Shown: positions 8,758-20,539 of the stretch, one piece after another | How the letters are laid out: the number at the start of each line of letters is the position of its first letter | Numbering within the stretch: the first letter of the stretch is position 1 | Assembly (NCBI GenBank): GCA_033725935.1 | Contig: MU867086.1 | Coordinates: forward strand, 1 to 64,000 | Source of the DNA: Cladorrhinum sp. PSN259 | Taxonomy: Eukaryota > Ascomycota > Sordariomycetes > Sordariales > Podosporaceae | Direction: 5' to 3' | Length of the DNA: 64,000 nt | The notes under the pieces: model-generated | Seen by the model: only the letters and a program-made list of their open reading frames with translations | What the model was told of the DNA's origin: nothing | Database searches by the model: none | Translations under genes and position numbers: made by a program

Positions 8758-10240
8758 ATGCCATTACGCAGCCTCGAGATTCAAGTCAAAACGATCAACA
8801 TCCCGGATGATTGTAACCTCTTCGATCCAACAAGCTTTGATAAACGGTTCGAGGAGCTGGCAAGCTTCCTGAGCAGCCACCCTGGCTCGACTATCGTGTA
8901 CGTGGCACTGAAAGACGAGGCGAAAAAATACGCCCGTTGTCTCCAGACGTTCGGGCTTAGCGTCGCAGCTTTTCATGGAGGGCTGGACACGGAAACGAAG
9001 CAACAAGTCCAAGAAGATTTCATGGCCTCCAAGGTTCGTATCGTCCTCGCAACAACCGCCTTTGGTATGGGCATCGATAAGCCGGATGTTCGCAATGTCA
9101 TTCATTGGTACTTGCCTGGTACGCTGGAAGAGTACACACAGCAGATTGGTCGCTCGGGAATAGATGGAGAGGGAAGCCACTGTATGTTTTTTCTGACGCC
9201 AGAGAGTCTCTACCTGGGGGACATGTTTGCACGTGGATCCCTTCCCTCCCGATGGTCTTTACGCAACCTGATATTCGATATTTTCTCAAAAGCCCAGGCT
9301 GTGCCTCTGGGTCGCTCATTCAGGGTCAGTCATTGGCTGCAGGGGAAGGCGTTCGATGTGCGGACAAGTCCACTGGCCAGCATCTACGCGAGGCTGGAAT
9401 TAAAATTCGGTTTCTTTCGGGCAACGAGATCGGCAAACCCAACCTTCAAGTTTGAGATTACACCGAGCTACATGTCCATGGTCGAGTACGATCTCTCCGT
9501 CTGGGAAAGGGCCATTTTCGGCTTGGCCAAGAGAAAGAAAAACGGGCGCTACCATCTCAACATCGACTTGGTCAGCGCGCGCAAACAAAACTCAGGCGCA
9601 ATGACATTATTCAAAAGCTGCAATCTATGCATGAAGATGGAGATAGCAATTTGCACGAGGGCGGTTATGATAGCCGGTATACGGTCATCAAGGAGGTTCC
9701 TCAAACTGAGGGAGAGAAGGAAGAGGTGGTCGATGATATCCACCAGTACCTTGTCGATCAAGAAAAGCTCGCTCTGGAGAGCTTTCGAGAGATTCTTGGT
9801 CTGCTCACGGGCGACAAGTGTTTGTCTCTTAGCCTAGCCGAGCATTTCAATATGGGCCTGCCTGATGGAAAGACAAAATGCGGCCACTGTACGCACTGTT
9901 TGACGGGTAAGCCGGTCGAGCCCCCTTCACGATCAGTTGCCGAGACGACGGCGTCATCCATCGAGGAGGTCCTGGACAGAACTTCGATTCGGGATGACCC
10001 AAGACTTTTGGCGAGGCTAGGAAAAGGCATTAGGAGCCCCCGGCTCCACAGTGAGAACTTGGTACGGGACAGCGTTTTCAGATCGTTGGTAGATCACAAT
10101 TTTGAGGTAAGTAGATATAATACCTATTGTGCAATATCTCCTTTGAAACCTCTTTCACTTGTCATTTTTTCTCAGATTGTGCTGACATATTTTCGCGATA
10201 GGCTCTTCTCAAAGCCTGCGGGTCTAGTGGAAAGCTTTGA
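8758..10240 (+). pseudogene. RecQ-family DNA helicase, 5'-truncated and frameshifted
   Basis: The second RecA-like domain is preserved: motif IV region 'TIVYVALKDEAKKYARCL', motif V 'LATTAFGMGIDKPDVRNVIH', motif VI region 'QQIGRSGIDG', then the RecQ zinc-binding region ending 'KCGHCTHC'. The whole first domain (Walker A, DExH) is missing. Reading continues to about 9590, where a one-base shift in an A-rich run is needed to enter the frame of the zinc-binding part. A GTAAGT..TAG intron (10107-10201) joins the last 12 codons to the TGA at 10238-10240. In motif VI the second arginine of the usual GRxGRDG is Ile, which should abolish ATP-coupled activity. RecQ helicases unwind DNA 3' to 5' in repair, and telomere-linked RecQ copies are common in fungi. 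This copy is dead. Confidence 0.85.
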
Positions 10241-10701
10241 TGCTGTACTGCTCTGCTGTCAGTGGAGATACATTGCATGAATGAATGAATGGATGGCAAT
10301 CTCATCGACAAGCAAAGCTAAAGGCTTATCCCAGGGGACATTATAGTTAAAAAAAAAAAGATTTACCTCCTGCTTTTTCCCCCGAGTCAACATCGATCTT
10401 GAGGGAGAAAGCGTGAAAGATATAGGTAAGTACCTTACCTAGTCTTGCATAAATAATCTGGCGAGCATTACTGATGCGTCTAGACTTGTGCACATTTCCT
10501 GCAAGTATAGGTCGCTTTTTACCTTGTTACCTACAGATGAACCGGGCGCTCAAGACTGAGTTTACGGACAGCGCAAAAAAATTGAACTGGATTGAGGGAC
10601 GTGTTTAATGATCGTGCTGGTGATGTTTTATTTATGTGTTGTTGTTTTTGATAGAGCTTGAGGAAATTGACTTCCGGTACCTGAACAATGGGCCTACCAT
10701 C
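10241..10701. other. Intergenic, nothing recognised
   Basis: Short A-runs and AT-rich DNA downstream of the RecQ remnant. No open frame with recognisable content. Confidence 0.4.
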
Positions 10702-10941
10702 TGTCAGATAACAGCGCCTTGGTAATTGTGCACTTGGAGACGCAATTGTACTCGTAATTGATGGTTCAGATGGTTGATTGATTGACTAATCTGGTTCTGA
10801 CCAGAAGAGTGGTCTGGCTCGACCTCCCTTGATATCGGGGAAGATCACAGACCCTGTAAAAGCCAAGGATAGATTACATCAGTATGTCGTAAGACCTGTG
10901 GTCCTGTGGACCATAACCCTCGGACAGAACCTCCGACGGGT
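10702..10941 (-). mobile_element. Degenerate copia-family LTR, minus orientation
   Basis: It begins TGTCAGATAACAGCGCC and follows the reverse complement of the 258-bp copia LTR (11735-11992) through 'CCTCCGACGGGTC', with scattered differences. The outer end, about 20 bp of the canonical LTR start, is absent or diverged. No target duplication could be confirmed. Solo or truncated LTR. Confidence 0.75.
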
Positions 10942-11639
10942 CGACCTCCTCACTCACTAGAGTTCAGGCTAGCTTAGGTTAAGATAGCAGCTGCTCAGTT
11001 CCAAATTAAGGAAAAGGAAATTCGTGTTGTCAGTCTTACGGCAGTGAAAGGGATCTCTCCAGTACAGTCTACTAGTACTCATCCTCTTGCGGACGCAAAG
11101 AGTATGAGACCCCGGAACACTAAACCAAACAGAATCGTTACAATATCTCCCAGCCGCTTTTCGAACTTACATGTCCCTCTTCCCGCTCTACCTGTTCCAC
11201 TGATGCCTGGGTTCATTAACGTACTGGATCTCACTATTCCATCGCCGCAAGTCCACCCTCCACATTGTCATCTCCATCCCGCGATCGAGCGCTGGATGCG
11301 GGATTTTCCGGGTCTTCCGGTTTTGATATTTTCCTGGGTTATTGTTGGTGGGGCTGGAGTGGGGGATGTTTTTGGTTTGAAATACGGAGAAAATGTAAGG
11401 ATGGAGGGTTATAAGGAAATAGGTGAACGTAGTGTGGATGCCTACGCTAACTGCCAACCGCCTATAATTATATAAAAGTCTTACTTACGCCTTCCGTATC
11501 TTTTTTAATTCAAGTTCATTTCAGCTTCTATTTAATATATACTTAAAGAGCGATTAAAAGTAAATACGATATAATAAATCGGCCAAAAAGTCTAGAAAGT
11601 ATTAATAATATTTCGTACGCCGCTATGCCCTTGGCAGGG
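10942..11639. other. Spacer between copia LTR relics
   Basis: A 143-codon open stretch (11044-11475) has no recognisable domain and is probably accidental. From about 11465 the sequence becomes AT-rich with CA/TG depletion, marking the left edge of the RIP-affected block. Confidence 0.4.
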
Positions 11640-11734
11640 TGTCAGGTATCCGCGCCTTGGGAAATGTGCACTTGGAAAAGCAATTGATGGTTCAGATGGT
11701 TGCTTGATTGACTGATCTGGTTCTGACTAGAAGA
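11640..11734 (-). mobile_element. Truncated inverted copia LTR fragment abutting the full element
   Basis: This 95-bp piece is the reverse complement of the last 95 bases of the copia LTR (it starts TGTCAGGTATCCGCGCC) and ends exactly where the full-length element begins. The head-to-head arrangement explains why no 5-bp duplication is found around the copia element. Confidence 0.8.
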
Positions 11735-11992
11735 TGTCAGAAAATAGGGGTCTAGAAATGGAGGACCCGTCGGAGGTTCTGTCCGTGGGTTAGGGTCTAC
11801 ATGACCACGAGTCTTGCGACATACTGATGTAATCTATCCTTGGCTTTTACAGGGTCTGAGATCTTCCCTGATATCAAGGGAGGTCGAGCCAGACCACTCT
11901 TCTGGTCAGAACCAGATCAGCCAATCAAGCAACCATCTGAACCATCAATTGCTTTTCCAAGTGCACATTTCCTAAGGCGCTGTTATCTGACA
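11735..11992 (+). repeat. Copia 5' LTR
   Basis: 258 bp, TGTCAGAAAATAGG to CTGTTATCTGACA. Nearly identical to the 3' LTR at 24642-24899; the differences are mostly clustered near its 3' end (CTGTTATC against CGGATACC). Confidence 0.92.
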
Positions 11993-12080
11993 ATTAAGAG
12001 TCTCATTCGCTTAACGGCCGATTAGCCAAGCCAAAACAGTAACAGCAAGCCTTAACGAATCCAATCTACCAAGATCCACT

Positions 12081-12553
12081 ATGTCCTCTATCGATAAGAC
12101 TGCTACCCTATCGACTGCCGACGACTGGGATACCTGGAGCCAACAATTCCGAGGCAAGGCTATCGCCGCCGATATCTGGGAGGCTATCTAAGGCACTGAG
12201 CCCTTCCTACGTAAGCCTACAGCTCCAGACATTAATAATTACCTACGTACGGCACCAGCTACGCCGGCCACGAGGGCTACGCAAGCCACACAGGGCACGC
12301 AAGCCACGCAGGCCATACAAGCAACGGCGTCGAGTGCCACCGTCACAGGCAATACGGCCTCTACTGATAATATACCAACTCCCGACGGATCGACCGACGG
12401 CTAAGTCGATAGCTATCCCGACGATCTATCGCCCGAAAGCTACCGCTTGCTTAATTACTAGATAACTATATACCAGATTAAGCTTAAGGACTATAAAGAA
12501 TAAAAGGAGCATATATGACTATTTAAAGAGTGGGTGATAAAGATAGTTAGTAC
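12081..12553 (+). pseudogene. Copia gag, N-terminal part
   Basis: The ATG at 12081 opens a gag-like frame ('STADDWDTWSQQFRGKAIAA') broken by TAA/TAG stops in place of Gln. Residues encoded at about 12250-12330 are a 9-bp tandem repeat specifying Thr-(Gln/Arg)-Ala triplets. The frame is interrupted at 12554-12558 by the gypsy insertion and resumes at 19731. Gag forms the particle that packages element RNA; this copy is dead. Confidence 0.75.
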
Positions 12554-12558
12554 CTATT

Positions 12559-13044
12559 TGTTACAACCTGCACCGAGTAGGGTTCAGACTGCAAGGCAGT
12601 ACGCCTGGGGTAATATGACAGGGGAATCGAAGGTTGCGGGACGCTCTCAGACGGGGTCAATCACTGTCAACTAACAGGTAGCTCTACAAAGTATCGCTTT
12701 GAGTATTGTAGACAATGAACGATTGTATTGCTTGCGTGAGGAACTAAGTCCTTACGATAGGAAGTGCCCAGCACTTCCTCTACTTATAGTGAAGCTATCT
12801 ATATATATTTCCTATATATATTATACCTTGCTCGCTCTGCTCGCTCTATAAATCCGCGATCACAGCGAGCAGGCTTCTTGCTCGCCGTACTCGCTATGCT
12901 TGGCAGCGATCAGAGCAGGCACATCTTGATTAGTTGCATCGGGACTTCGTGGGTCTTCACATCCCTGGCCTAACGATTGGTCATGGTCCCATAATACCCT
13001 GTATAATAGTCCGTATACGGGGGATTTACGCGCGAGGCGTAATA
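12559..13044 (-). repeat. Gypsy 3' LTR (left)
   Basis: 486 bp. Its outer part (12559-12950) is lightly mutated, while its inner end (about 12985-13044) shows RIP, for example ATAATACCCTGTATAATAG against ACAATGCCCTGCATAGTGG in the other LTR. Confidence 0.9.
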
Positions 13045-13089
13045 TGTTTCCCCTCCTCTATAGTCTTCGTCCCGAAGACTTTCTAACGC

Positions 13090-13795
13090 TAAGAAATTTG
13101 TCGTTATGACTATAAGTTCTCCCTTTCATCCATTCCTTAAAATATCCGCTAATAGGGTACAGAAGAAACCTTAATAGAAGAAGAAATCGTAATAGCGGTC
13201 TTCTAAAGAACGTCGCCTTAATAACGCTGAATTTACCGACGAGTTTGGTTTCGCTATGCCTATAAATTATTCGCGTTATTTGCGTTTATAGTTGTCCGAT
13301 TATAAGGTTTCTGACCGAAGCTCGTCTTATTAGAATTACCTTTTAGCGGGTCGGGACTCTGCTTATAATATTTTAGGTAATCTTTCTTAAATGCTCCGGG
13401 GTATTTTAGAAGAGAAATGTCGCCTTGATCGTGAGCGTAAGGCTATAGTATCGGTCCTAAAAGAAGCGACTATAAAGATTATACGGTTAAAGGAATAATC
13501 TTATGCTCTAAAGGGAAAGGCCTATAAAGCTTTTCTACGGGAGTTTACTCTTTTACGGGAGGAGGGGACAGGAGAACCGGTGGCTCCTTTCGCCACTACT
13601 CCGGGATCGGGGTTCCCAGTCTTAATAAGCGATCCTCTCTAATTATCCTTTAAGGACGTTAGTAACCTTAACTGGCTTATATCCTTAGGTATTAACTAAT
13701 CGAACTTAGATCCAAATTTTATATCTTAAGTCGATCTGGATTCTATCGGTAGAATTATTAAAGCTTCTCCGAGCAGTCCAAAAGATTAATAGGTT
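13090..13795 (+). pseudogene. Antisense coding relic between gypsy integrase and 3' LTR
   Basis: On the strand opposite to gag-pol, one frame reads for about 230 codons interrupted only by TAA/TAG, which fit mutated CAA/CAG. Recognisable protein-like pieces include 'EFTDEFGFAMPINYSRYLRL', 'MLRGILEEKCRLDRERKAI', 'GKAYKAFLREFTLLREE' and 'PFATTPGSGFPVLISDPL'. The composition is charged and probably helical. I do not recognise a family. The position, downstream of pol and reversed, suggests an additional gene carried by this retrotransposon or a captured host fragment. There is no membrane segment or signal peptide. Confidence 0.55.
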
Positions 13796-13919
13796 CCTAC
13801 GAATTAGATTCTAGTCCGTAATTAAGCTATTTAATAAGATATTAAAGTTCGTTATTACTAATTCGGGAATTTAAGATATCTTTAACGTCGAATTCTTCTT
13901 TATCGTCTATTACCTTAAG

Positions 13920-16900
13920 CTACGTCTCGAGTCTGGCTCTTCTTAATGCGGGTTTAAGCAGGGAAATATAGAATACTTTAGTTCGTACTCTTATAGAATC
14001 GGGTAGGATAAGTTCATAATTTAACGTCGAAACTTTCCTCTTAATTTTAAACGGTCCGATTTTCTTAAAATCGAGTTTCCTATTTAGTCGTTTTATATAG
14101 AGGTTACGTATAAGAAGAAACACTTTATCTCCCTCCTCGAGGGGAGGTCCCTCGACCCTATACTTATCGTAATAAATACGTATTCGTTCCCGGACGAATT
14201 CGAATATTTCCTTCAGTATATCGTGCATTTCCTATAACCGTCTTATACGTACCGCTGCTCTAGGTATATCAGTTACTAGTCCCTAATATAGCTCTAGCTA
14301 GTACCCGTAATTAGCGAAGAATAGTAATATATTCGTTAACTCTATGCTGCTAGAGTTATATACTAATTACGCTATTAGTAATAAGTTAACCTAGTTATCC
14401 TGCTTAAAGTTAATATAGTACCGAAGGTATTATTTAATAACCTGGTTAAGCCGTTTGGTCTATTTATCAGTCTGGGGGTAAAACGCGGTCGAGAGTTTGG
14501 ACTTAACGTCTAGTCGTTTCATTAAGGCTTGCCAAAACTTAGATATAAATAACTTATCTTTATCCAAAATAATGTCATCTGGCAGCCCGTATTAGCTCAC
14601 GATATTCCGTTCGAAGTAGTAGGCTAGTTATTCTGCCGTAATAGTTTCTCTAAAGGGTATAAAGTAGGCCCACTTAGTAAGTCTATCAACCATTACCCAG
14701 ATAGAGTCGTATTTAACGTCTGTTCCATCTGGTGCCATTAAGTCGGGGAGCTTAGTAATAAAGTCCATCGATATGGATCCCTATGCTCGTTCTGCGGTAG
14801 GGAGAGGTTCGAGTAGTCTATACGGCTTATATCTTACCGCCTTACTCTTAATGCATATTTCGCATTCTCTAACTATCTCTTCTACTACCTTTTTCATTCT
14901 TAAGAATGCGTAGTGTTATTATACGCGTTCGAGCGTCTTTTTAATACCTAGGTATCCTTTAAGTTTATTTTCGTACAGCTTAGTAACATACGCTCGTCTT
15001 TTATCCATTAGTACGTATGCTTTATTAAGGTACTATATTAGGTCACTGTCCTCGGGTCCTACCCGTAACTCCAGTTCTTCTATTTCATCCTTATCGATAT
15101 CTTATCGTTTGGCCTAAAATTCGTAATCTTCCTACTCCGTGTGGTAGGTTCTGGCGCAGTCCTCTTAAATCTGAATTGCATATTCTAAGGTTCCGTCTTT
15201 TTCCTTGAAAAGTGGTACTACGTCGTATTTCTTATTGCCTTTATAATCGGGTCTTTTACTAAGCGTATCTACTCTAGTATTTTCTTTTCCCTTAATGTAA
15301 TGGATACGGAAATTAAAAGGGGCTAAGAACTCTGCCTATCGTACTTATCTAGGACTCAGTTCCTTAGTAACGAAGTACTTTAAGTTCCGGTAATTTATAA
15401 AAATATCCACTAGCTCCTTAGTCCTACTAAAATAAGGTCTCTATTTATCGAATGCCTCGATAACGGCTATAAGCTCCTTATCGTAAATTAGGTAATTAAA
15501 TACTGGTCTAGAGATCTTCTTCGAAACGAATCCTATAGGGTATCGCCCGTCGTCGAAGTATTAGTAAAGCTCTGCTCCAATAGCAAAGTCTGATATATCT
15601 GTCTCGACTTAGAAAGGTCTGCTGAAATCTGGCATCCGTAATACTAGCTCGCTACTAATAGCTTCTCTAAGTTAGTCAAAGGCGTCTTATTATTCTTATT
15701 TCTATTTAAATAAATATCCTTCGCTAATAAGCTCGTATAAGGGTTTGGCAATCTTACCGAATCCTTTAATAAAGGATCTATAAAAGTTAATGAATCTAAT
15801 AAACATCCTAACTTCTTTTTAATTCGTTAGTGTCGGCCAGTCCCTGACTGCCGTAATCTTAGCTGGTTCCATTCGGATTTCTCCCGGAGAGATCTCGAAT
15901 CTAAGAAAAATTGTTTTCTATACGTAGAATTCGCTCTTGCGTAGATTTATTAATAATCCCGCGTCTTATAGCGTCTATAAAATCTATCGCACGTGTTCCT
16001 AGTGCTCCTCGAGCGTTTTAGAATAAATCAAGATATCGTCCAAGTATATAAAGGCAAATCGATCCAGATAGGGGCGTAAGGTATAGTCGATCATGCTTTA
16101 GAATATCGCCGGGGCGTTAGTAAGTCTAAAAGGCATAACCTAGTACTTAAAGTGCCCGTAGCGAGTCCTAAAAGCTATTTTCCATTCGTCCCCTTCCTTA
16201 ATCCGGATATAGCTAAAGGCCATCGGAAGATCAAAATAACTGAACTATTAAGCGCTAGCCAATCTATCCTTTATCTCCCTAATAAGCGGCAGCGGATACC
16301 TATTCTTAATTATTTCCTTATTCAATTAGCAATAATTAACTATAAGCCTCAAGTCTATTATCCCTTTCTTAGGTACAAATAAAATAGGATAGGCCGCCTC
16401 GCTTTACGACTTCCGAATAAACCCTTTTAGTAAATTCTCCTTAATATATTCTTATAAGGCCTAATCCTATTATAATCTTAGGTAATATGCTTTATAATAT
16501 CGCAACTTAGCTCCTTCCTTTAATCGAATTTCGTGGTTAAAAGAGGTCCTCGCGGGGAGCTCGTTCTTTATCTTATATCTAAAGACGGTAAAACTATAAT
16601 ATTCCCTTAGAATATTACTAAGGTCTTCCTTTTCCTTAGGAAGTTCGTGTCCCGGGTCATCACTCGGGTTATCCTCTAACTTCTTTAGTCTGATATATAT
16701 CACCTATTATTCTGGTTCTTTAAGGTGCGAAGGTCCCTTCTTAAATCTTCCTCTATCAGTTAATATCAGCTCGTCGTAGCTTATATATCTCGTTTGCTCG
16801 CAGGGGATCTCTTGTCCCTCTAGGCACCTAGGAGCCCTATCTAGTTCTGCTCTATTCACCCGTTTAATATCAAGCCTAGAGTTAAGATAGCCATTCTCCT

Positions 16901-17300
16901 AGTCGATATCCGGGTTATATTTCTTTAACCACGGATATCCCAAAATCATATCGCACTTAGGACCTATAGGTAGGATATTAAAATTCACTTTTTACGGGTC
17001 ATTATCTACTGTAATCAAGAGTATTATTTCCCGTGAACTGATTCTACCATTATAACTGGCCGTTTACCCTTCGTAGGTCCTTATTCGGTAAGGTTATTTC
17101 TTTTTAACCTACGGCATCCTCGTTTTATTCACGAACGAGGGATTAATAATATTAATTATGCTCCCTAAGTCGATTACTGCAATGGCTCGGTACTCCTTTC
17201 CTTTAGAGTCCTTCTATCGAACTTCTATAGTTAAGGCGTTCTTATTGCCTAATATTATAGCTCTAGCGACCGTTTTATAATATGCTATAGAGGTCTTTTT
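13920..17300 (-). pseudogene. Gypsy pol: protease, RT, RNase H, integrase
   Basis: Read right to left. A protease-like stretch near 17115-17185 ('VIDLGSIINIINPSFV') has the usual Asp-Ser-Gly changed to Asp-Leu-Gly by a C-to-T event. Reverse transcriptase follows, with 'SEAAYPILFVPKKGIIDLRL' near 16380 and the active site 'FIYLDDILIYS' at about 16022-16055. RNase H sequence lies near 15370-15500 and the integrase core around 14600-14950. The C-terminal integrase tail survives as a 102-codon open frame (13920-14228) with 'GDKVFLLIRNLY' and 'KIGPFKIKRKV'. Stops are TAA/TAG throughout, so nothing is translatable. Confidence 0.85.
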
Positions 17301-18099
17301 ATTAGATCCGGCTCGCGGCCTCCTAATACGAGTTATGATCCGTCGGTGTGGAATTAGTCTGATCCACTTGGGCCTAAGGAAGCCCGTTAGCCGTTTCCCG
17401 ATCGTAGCGCTATAATAAGGTTAGAGTTTTATCGTGTTCTCCGTCTATGCCATTCTCTGGCTTTTTCTCTCTTATGCCTAACGCACCATGCGTATAGGCA
17501 GTCCTCGTAATTAGGTTCGTCCTTATCCCAGCATTCCGTGGGTACCTGGCTTTCTACGTAGAGGATATTAGCACGTTCTATTAATATCCTAAAATTCCAT
17601 TCGTTATCTAATCCTGCTTCGTGGACCTTAAGAATAGGTTCGTTATTTAAGCGTACGAGAAAGAATTCGTAAAAAACCTTATATTTATAGTAATAAATGT
17701 AATTATTGTAGATATAGTTAAACTAGGTAATGCGTAAGTGTAGGATGTAAGTAGGTAAGGCGAGGGGTATATCGTCGGATCGTCCTCCCTTTTCTCGGAT
17801 GACCATTATCTCTCGGATATCCTCTACGACTCTCCCAGTTACCGTAAAGCTTTCTGCCATATCTTCTAAGGTAACCTACCAGCTTATATCTCTGCTTATA
17901 TCTAATTTTAAGGGGTAGTCGATCGTTCTCTCGGGTTCCGAATTTTCGCTATCGTCGGATAGAGGTAATACGTATTATTCTAACTCGCTGGTATATTCTT
18001 CCTCGTTAAAGCCGTCGTAAGTAGGTGCGAGGGTATCGTCGTCGCTATTCTGCCAAGCCATCCTAATAGTACGATCGTTCTCGGCGAACTATATTTGCC

Positions 18100-19239
18100 T
18101 CTATTTAAGCACTAGTTTAAACTTCCTAAGGGCACGATAATCTCGTGCATAGTGACCCATCTTATTATAATTAAAATACTTAACCTTAAATTTGTCCTTA
18201 GGCTTATCGCTATACTTACGCTAGTTATTATATTATATTACGCCGATGTCTATAAGTCTAGGGTAAGTTCTAGTTAAAGTACTTCTATACTGATACTTCT
18301 TAGGGGTATTGGCTTTAGGGAAGCGGGGGTCTCTATAAACGCCCTTATCCTCTATTATTCTCTTAAAGATACGATTATCGACGATAATAGCCTTATTAAT
18401 ATAATCGTCGAGCGATAAGGCGTATCGGTCTTCCTTAATAAGTTCGTCCTTAACCTTAGGTTTTAGTCCCCTATAGAACCTATTCTTTAAGCCTGCTTCT
18501 GCCTAATTTACCCTAAAAGCGTCGCGACGGAATAATATCGCGTACGTTATAGCTAATGCCGTTTGCACTAATCGCTCTAAGCGATCTTCGGCGGCCTTTT
18601 CCTCGTCGGGCTCGCCGTATATTTTCTTAATCTCCTCTTTAAATCTGCTTAGCCTATCTTTAAAGATTTATTAGGTAAGGGTCTCTCTCTTATCTTCGGC
18701 GTAGTCGAAGTAGTTCCTAAGGATCCCGTCGAACCACTGCTTAAGGTCTCCTCTAAGGAAACTGGCAGTGTAAAGGAGTTAAGACTCGGGGTCCTTGATA
18801 TTATAGAGCCGGAGGTTGGTTCTAACGTGCGAGATCTAGGACGGGAGTTCTTGTTTATTGCCGCTGAAAATAGGAGGTTTGCCGACCTTAGCTGCGATCT
18901 TAGGGATATTATCGGTCTTATTAGCACGCTTGCTCGCGATAGCGGTTTAAAGACGCATAATTTCCTCCTTAAGTTCCTTAAATTCGTCCTTCGCCATTAG
19001 GGCTTCTTTTATACCGAGGAGTTTCCGTCCTATGGTGTTAATCTTCTCCTTAAGGTTCAGTTTCGGAACCTTTTTTTTATCGGACTCGTTATCGCTGGGC
19101 GGAGTAATATCCGGAAGTTGGACTTCTCCTTCGTTAACGTTCGGGTTAATAGTGGAGGGATTGGCGGAAGCGGAGGCTATGTTAAAGGGTATTCGTGGTA
19201 TCTGAGCATAACGTTCGATCTTAAATGACGCAAGCAACG
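18100..19239 (-). pseudogene. Gypsy gag with mutated zinc knuckle
   Basis: It starts directly inside the 5' LTR and includes Lys/Glu-rich helical sequence (18947-19237). A CCHC knuckle remnant at 18136-18181 reads 'KYFNYNKMGHYARDYRA': the Gly-His pair remains, but all three zinc-binding Cys positions are Tyr, as expected from G-to-A change of TGT/TGC. The knuckle would bind element RNA during packaging. Confidence 0.75.
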
Positions 19240-19725
19240 TATTATAACCTACACCGAATAGGATTTAGACTATAAAGCAATACGCCTAGGGTAATATAAC
19301 AGGGGAATCGAAGGTTACGGGACGCTCTCAGACGGGGTTAATTACTATTAACTAATAGGTAGCTTTACAAAGTATCGCTTTAAATATTGTAGATAATAAA
19401 CGATTATATTGCTTGCGTAAGGAACCAAGTCCTCACGATAGGAAGTGCCTAGCACTTCCTCTACTTATAATAAAGCTATCTACATATATTTCCTGTGTAT
19501 ATTATACCTTGCTCGCTCTGCTCGCTCTGTAAATCCGCGATCACAGCGAGCAGGCTTCTTGCTCGCCGTGCTCGCTGTGCTTGGCAGCGATCAGAGCAGG
19601 CACATCTTGATTGGTTGCATCGGGACTTCGTGGGTCTTCACATCCCTAGCCCAACGATTGGTCATGGTCCCACAATGCCCTGCATAGTGGTCCGTGTACG
19701 GGGGATTTACGCGCGAGGCGTAACA
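19240..19725 (-). repeat. Gypsy 5' LTR (right)
   Basis: 486 bp. Its inner half (19240-19490) is strongly RIP-mutated, while its outer half (about 19500-19725) keeps CA/TG, the mirror image of the left LTR. Confidence 0.9.
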
Positions 19726-19730
19726 CTATT

Positions 19731-20450
19731 ACTTCGCTATAGCCTGCGAAGCCGATAAGTCGATTAGCGAGTGGTATAATAATCTGAAGGAGCAGACAGG
19801 CATTTCCAGCTAGGCCGCTTTACGCGATGCGCAAGATGCCTATCGCGCGGCCGTCAAACCGCTTACCTATATGCCTAAGGATCCGATAAAGTGGTCGGAA
19901 GCCTGGGAACAAGCTATAGCTTATGCTATACGTAAGAAAGTACTAGAGGCCCTTTCGGCACTTACCTGGTTCAATAATTTCATTTATACAGTAGAAGCAG
20001 TGATGCTTATTTAGGCAACTAGCTATAAGCTCTATAAGTAAGCTGAGTAGTTAACTCTTACCTACCGTGAGGTAGCTAACGCCTTTAGAAAGGCTATAAG
20101 ACCTAGAATATAAGCCTATAATCCGATAGGTTACCGGGTTACAAAAGGTTCATTCGGTCCCTCCTTTACTAGTATAAAAGATACTAAAGAGGCCTGTTCT
20201 AAGGATACCTAAGATAATAAAGACGGCTCCGGTAAAGATAAGGGGGAATAAAAGAATAGTAAAAAGCGATAGGGTAATTCGAGAGGTAGAAGACCTAAAA
20301 AGAGGCCGAAGAAGGCGTCAGGCTCTGCAAGTTCCTTACTAATTTGCCCTTATTGTGGCCAGTTTTACCGTCTTATAAGATGCTTTTATATTTTCCCATA
20401 ATTAGCCCCAGAGGGTTTTATCGAAAGAGAGTACCTTCGGTCTAGGACTA
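19731..20450 (+). pseudogene. Copia gag, C-terminal part
   Basis: Continues the gag frame after the gypsy insertion ('ACEADKSISEWYNNLKEQTG'). Several Gln positions are stops. It ends with a degenerate knuckle-like 'CPYCGQFYRLIRCF' and a basic Lys/Gly tract. Confidence 0.7.
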
Positions 20451-20539
20451 AGGAAGCCTTACTTAATCCAGATCTTCAAAAGGAAGTGGAAAAGCTGACA
20501 GCCCAGTTAAAATTACAGAGCTGACTAGGCCGTAAGGTT

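Larger units (their letters stand above)
12559..19725 (-). mobile_element. Ty3/gypsy LTR retrotransposon, heavily RIP-mutated
   Basis: A 7167-bp element with 486-bp LTRs, flanked by a perfect CTATT duplication (12554-12558 and 19726-19730). On the minus strand the order is gag, protease, reverse transcriptase, RNase H, integrase, the order of Ty3/gypsy (Metaviridae). All frames are broken by TAA/TAG. CA and TG dinucleotides are strongly depleted inside while CG survives, the signature of RIP at CpA. It inserted into the gag region of the copia element. An extra opposite-strand reading frame lies next to the 3' LTR. Confidence 0.93.

Noticed and set aside
11044..11475. 143-codon frame as a gene
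   Set aside because: No recognisable content, no splice or promoter support, overlapping open frame on the opposite strand, and it lies between LTR relics.
16152..16382. Plus-strand 76-codon frame inside the gypsy element
   Set aside because: It is the reverse strand of the reverse transcriptase region, where minus-strand motifs are unambiguous.
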